Source: an uncultured bacterium (GTDB taxonomy: Bacteria; Cloacimonadota; Cloacimonadia; Cloacimonadales; Cloacimonadaceae). From it: a DNA stretch of 25,313 nt. Position 1 is the stretch's first letter, and each line of letters opens with the position of its first letter. A model generated the notes under the pieces. The model was given only the letters and a program-made list of their open reading frames with translations, ran no database searches and was not told the DNA's origin. This document shows, piece after piece, positions 23,108 through 25,313 of the stretch. Location: the NCBI GenBank assembly GCA_938009275.1, contig CALLHY010000052.1, positions 1 through 25,313 of the forward strand, given 5' to 3'. Position numbers and translations under genes: made by a program.

Positions 23108-23923
23108 ATGAAACTACCGAATAGAAATCTAATCATTTTACTGGCAGCCGTTATTTTGCTTGTGCTGGCCTGGTTTGCCCTGGTTAATCTGCGTTCCTTA
23201 AACGGCCCTGAAAGCATTGCCTGGGACGAGTTAGGTAAGCGTTTCCTTGTCTCTAATGTAAAGGGAGGAAGCATCGTATCAATGGACGTTAACGGAAAGT
23301 TTAGCCCATTTCTAAAAAAAGGTTTAAGCGCTCCCAAGGGCATTATTGCCAAGGCTAATAAGCTATATGTTGCCGATCAAACCGAATTGAAGATTATCCA
23401 GCTCGATAAGGCCACAATCAGTCAGGTTATTTCGATTACCGGGGCTGTTATGTTAAACGATATAGCTTTGGATAAAAGTGGCTTGGTGTATATAACTGAC
23501 ACCAGTGCCAATTGTGTATTTATTGTTAATCCCGACACCAAAACCGTAGATAAGGTTGTTAGCCCCTTGCTAAAAGCCCCGAACGGTATTGTTTACGACA
23601 TGCCGCGAAATCAGATGTTAATTGTGGGCTTTAGCAACCAGGCTTCCATATTAGCACTTAGCACGGTTGACAGATCGGTAACCACATTTATGGATTCCAT
23701 TTATTCGAATCTTGACGGCATTGCCATAGACGATCTGGGGCGTATTTACTTTAGTTCTTGGGAGCAAGACATGATAGTGGAGGTTCCTCAAGAACAAAAC
23801 CGCTTTGTAGCTAAGTACAAGGACATAAAAGATGCGGCCGATATGCTTTACTACTTACCAAATAATGAACTGATTATCCCATTATTCTCTCAAAACAAGG
23901 TTATCCGCATTCCGCTGGATTGA
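23108..23923 (+). CDS. Membrane-anchored SMP-30/NHL-type beta-propeller protein
   Basis: The protein has 271 aa. One N-terminal hydrophobic helix (about 8-27, LIILLAAVILLVLAWFALVN) anchors it with the body outside the cytoplasm. The rest is a series of about 40-residue blades: GPESIAWDELGKRFLVSNVK, APKGIIAKANKLYVADQ, LNDIALDKSGLVYITDT, APNGIVYDMPRNQMLIVG and LDGIAIDDLGRIYFSS. This is the pattern of SMP-30/gluconolactonase and NHL propellers. Metal-binding residues of lactonases (E18, N-x-D type) are only partly evident, so I do not assign an enzyme activity. AAGGAG lies upstream of ATG 23108, within the cysS stop region. Its stop is 5 bases before the next gene's ATG. Confidence 0.8.
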   Translation: MKLPNRNLIILLAAVILLVLAWFALVNLRSLNGPESIAWDELGKRFLVSNVKGGSIVSMDVNGKFSPFLKKGLSAPKGIIAKANKLYVADQTELKIIQLDKATISQVISITGAVMLNDIALDKSGLVYITDTSANCVFIVNPDTKTVDKVVSPLLKAPNGIVYDMPRNQMLIVGFSNQASILALSTVDRSVTTFMDSIYSNLDGIAIDDLGRIYFSSWEQDMIVEVPQEQNRFVAKYKDIKDAADMLYYLPNNELIIPLFSQNKVIRIPLD

Positions 23924-23928
23924 TTTGG

Positions 23929-24534
23929 ATGGTAAAAAACTTCCTGGAATATTCGGAATGTGAGGTAGTAAAACACTTCAATTCCGAACAGGACTACTAC
24001 ACAGAGATGGATGTATATAGACTAAAGCTTGCTGCTGCGCCCAAACTGTTAGACTTTAAACCTGCTCAGTGGATAAAGCTGCAAAGAATACATGGCAAGC
24101 CATATATGGATGTTCAATTCGATCCAGAACGCTTAGCGATGGTTATTGCTTCATTCCACACTGCAACCATGAATCAGGGGAAGTGCTTGTGCCATATTGA
24201 CAATCAACCAGGCAATATTCTGGAATCTAATGGCCGATACTACTTGCTTGATTTCTCAGATAGCAGGTTAGACTTTCCAGAAAGAGACATCAGTCATTTG
24301 TTACTATTCTGGGCGGCCGATTTTGGCCATAATTGCTTTATAAGTTATGCCAGTAAGTTTTTGAAATACTACTGCAGTTTAGTCCCCTTAACTTCCGGAA
24401 ATTGGCAGCCATGTCTCAGGCAAAGCATTCAGAGCTTCGACTCCAGAAGAGAGCAGCATGGCAAGCCAGGAGGTAAGAACCCTCTGCTACTTCAGCAGAT
24501 GAACAGGGATTGGCTTTTCGAATTGTATCCTTAG
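23929..24534 (+). CDS. Short aminoglycoside-phosphotransferase-like kinase
   Basis: The protein has 201 aa from ATG 23929; a TTG at 23920, overlapping the previous stop, would add three residues, and neither start has a strong ribosome site. The catalytic loop C-H89-I-D91-N-Q-P-G-N96-I-L and metal-binding D108-F-S are those of APH/choline-kinase-like enzymes. VVKHF near residue 15 may hold the ATP lysine. The N-lobe is minimal, with no glycine-rich loop, so the protein is much shorter than usual (about 260-300). It may phosphorylate a small molecule or sugar, or may be a degenerate relative. Its last four bases overlap the end of the convergent secreted-protein gene. Confidence 0.75.
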   Translation: MVKNFLEYSECEVVKHFNSEQDYYTEMDVYRLKLAAAPKLLDFKPAQWIKLQRIHGKPYMDVQFDPERLAMVIASFHTATMNQGKCLCHIDNQPGNILESNGRYYLLDFSDSRLDFPERDISHLLLFWAADFGHNCFISYASKFLKYYCSLVPLTSGNWQPCLRQSIQSFDSRREQHGKPGGKNPLLLQQMNRDWLFELYP

Positions 24535-25001
24535 TAAAAGTTAGAATATTCAGCATAGTTGGAGTTGTAATATTCTGCAACAGGCAGCCAGTCCGCATCA
24601 TAACCCAGGTATAGGTATTTTCCCCCGCCCAAATCCCAAATATAGGTTTCTACATCTTCCCCCAATTCATAATCCTCACCGTGAACACTGATGGCCGCGT
24701 CCAAAACAGCGCTGATTATGCTATCATCATCCAATTCCCGATATGTGATACGCCAGAAAATCAATTGGTCTAAAGTGTCATCAAAATACAGCTCTATCAC
24801 ATCCACATAATCGTTGGTCTCCGAATAGAAGCTGCTATATGTGTCACTATGCTCCACTTCCACATATTCATAGAAATCCTCGGTAAGTGTTTGCTTAGCC
24901 TTCTCGTAACTATCACCATAGGATAAACCGAATAAACCAGCCTGGGCAGAAAGCGCAGCTAAAAATAATAAAAATAACAGGGTTACAAATAAGTGTTTCA
25001 T
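24531..25001 (-). CDS. Small secreted acidic protein, unknown function
   Basis: The protein has 156 aa. Its signal peptide (MKHLFVTLLFLLFLAALSAQ, cleavage near AQA-G) is followed by a 135-residue acidic, tyrosine-rich domain starting GLFGLSYGDSYEKAKQTLTE, a layout common in small periplasmic domains of unknown function. No sorting domain, lipobox cysteine or catalytic motif is seen, so it is likely periplasmic or released by another route. ATG 25001 has GGAGAGTAA upstream. Its own promoter candidate lies at 25032-25060. It converges on the kinase-like gene with a 4-base overlap of coding ends and no visible terminator between them. Confidence 0.8.
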   Translation of the reverse strand: MKHLFVTLLFLLFLAALSAQAGLFGLSYGDSYEKAKQTLTEDFYEYVEVEHSDTYSSFYSETNDYVDVIELYFDDTLDQLIFWRITYRELDDDSIISAVLDAAISVHGEDYELGEDVETYIWDLGGGKYLYLGYDADWLPVAEYYNSNYAEYSNFY

Positions 25002-25031
25002 TTACTCTCCATCACACTAAACTTTGTCTAT

Positions 25032-25060
25032 AGTATAAGCTTTGCTAGGGGATAAAGCAA
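25032..25060 (-). promoter_or_regulatory. Candidate promoter of the small secreted-protein gene
   Basis: On the minus strand TTGCTT (25055-25060), a 17-base spacer and TATACT (25032-25037) lie 30 bases upstream of ATG 25001. The -10 matches consensus at five of six positions and the -35 at three of six. Confidence 0.4.
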
Positions 25061-25271
25061 AGGGTTTGCTGCTATCGCTGCACAATTTGCAGATTTCCTT
25101 GTCAGGTTGTAGTGTATTCACTCTCCAACAACACTTTTCAGGTCTTTCTGTTAATTGTAGAACCCCTATTCTTCAAACCATTTTCCCTCATTATTTTCAC
25201 ATTTATTTTCACATTCACCAAACATTCTTATATCTCACTGCTTGCCTATAGCTTATCCTCTTCACCGTATG

Positions 25272-25311
25272 GCGACCCTCTCACGACCCTCTCACTAACT
25301 GAGAGGGTCGC
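25272..25311. repeat. Direct repeat plus strong palindrome at the window end
   Basis: GCGACCCTCTCA (25272-25283) is followed at once by CGACCCTCTCA (25284-25294), then CTAAC, then TGAGAGGGTCGC (25300-25311), the exact complement of the first 12 bases. The right arm can therefore pair with either left arm: 11 bp with the near copy or 12 bp with the far copy. No T-run is visible before the window ends, so terminator function cannot be judged. Confidence 0.7.
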
Positions 25312-25313
25312 GA

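Larger units (their letters stand above)
25002..25313. other. Non-coding right end of the window
   Basis: The stretch contains the promoter candidate at 25032-25060, an AT-rich section with repeated TTTTCACATT words (25194-25220), and the palindrome at 25272-25311. A 69-codon open frame (25042-25251, plus) has no ribosome site and low-complexity composition, so I do not count it. Confidence 0.5.

Noticed and set aside
1..25313. tRNA or rRNA genes
   Set aside because: No cloverleaf-like sequence with a conserved T-arm, and no rRNA motif, was seen by eye in the gaps; a covariance-model search would settle this.

Overview
The window most likely comes from a Candidatus Cloacimonadota (WWE1) genome or a close relative in the FCB group. 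This is inferred from a gingipain-type (C25) PorU-like sortase, several secreted proteins with C-terminal type IX secretion (T9SS) sorting domains, a short Bacteroidetes-like primary sigma factor, and a phosphate butyryltransferase. No rRNA or tRNA gene was seen to settle the taxonomy.

The left half (about 1-13,915) is accessory. It opens with three full copies and one partial copy of a 234-bp tandem repeat. Each copy carries a promoter-like element and the start of a secretory leader; the three full copies also carry a small palindromic element. Next come a small unknown gene (914-1357, minus), a structured spacer, and the C-terminal stump of a phage Mu F-like head protein joined directly to a palindromic repeat. 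A block of six minus-strand genes follows. Its upstream half is a complete type I restriction-modification system, hsdR-hsdM-hsdS (10547 to 5193). Downstream lies a compact three-gene unit (5080 to 2063) with overlapping starts and stops: a 98-aa leucine-rich-repeat-variant (LRV) protein, a 392-aa protein pairing a nuclease-like region with glycine-rich hydrophobic helices, and a 516-aa protein with coiled coils and two membrane helices. I do not recognise this trio as a named system. It is the best candidate here for an undescribed (possibly antiphage) system.

Upstream of hsdR are three T9SS cargo loci in tandem on the minus strand: a truncated protease-like remnant and two paralogous DNRLRE-like proteins. 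The paralogues share a perfectly identical 168-bp 5' block although the rest has diverged. A long spacer with two covarying hairpins, an internally deleted phage lysozyme and a small phage-like ORF close the accessory part.

The right half (13,912-24,534) looks like one long plus-strand housekeeping transcription unit starting at a good promoter at 13912-13940: acyP, a LysM/M23 murein hydrolase (NlpD-like), a primary-type sigma factor, ptb, rlmH, a 50-aa membrane protein, the PorU-like sortase, cysS, a beta-propeller protein and a small kinase-like protein. Many of these genes overlap or are separated by fewer than 20 bases. A convergent gene for a small secreted protein (24531-25001, minus) with its own promoter ends the coding part. 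The last 300 bases are non-coding and finish in a strong palindrome.
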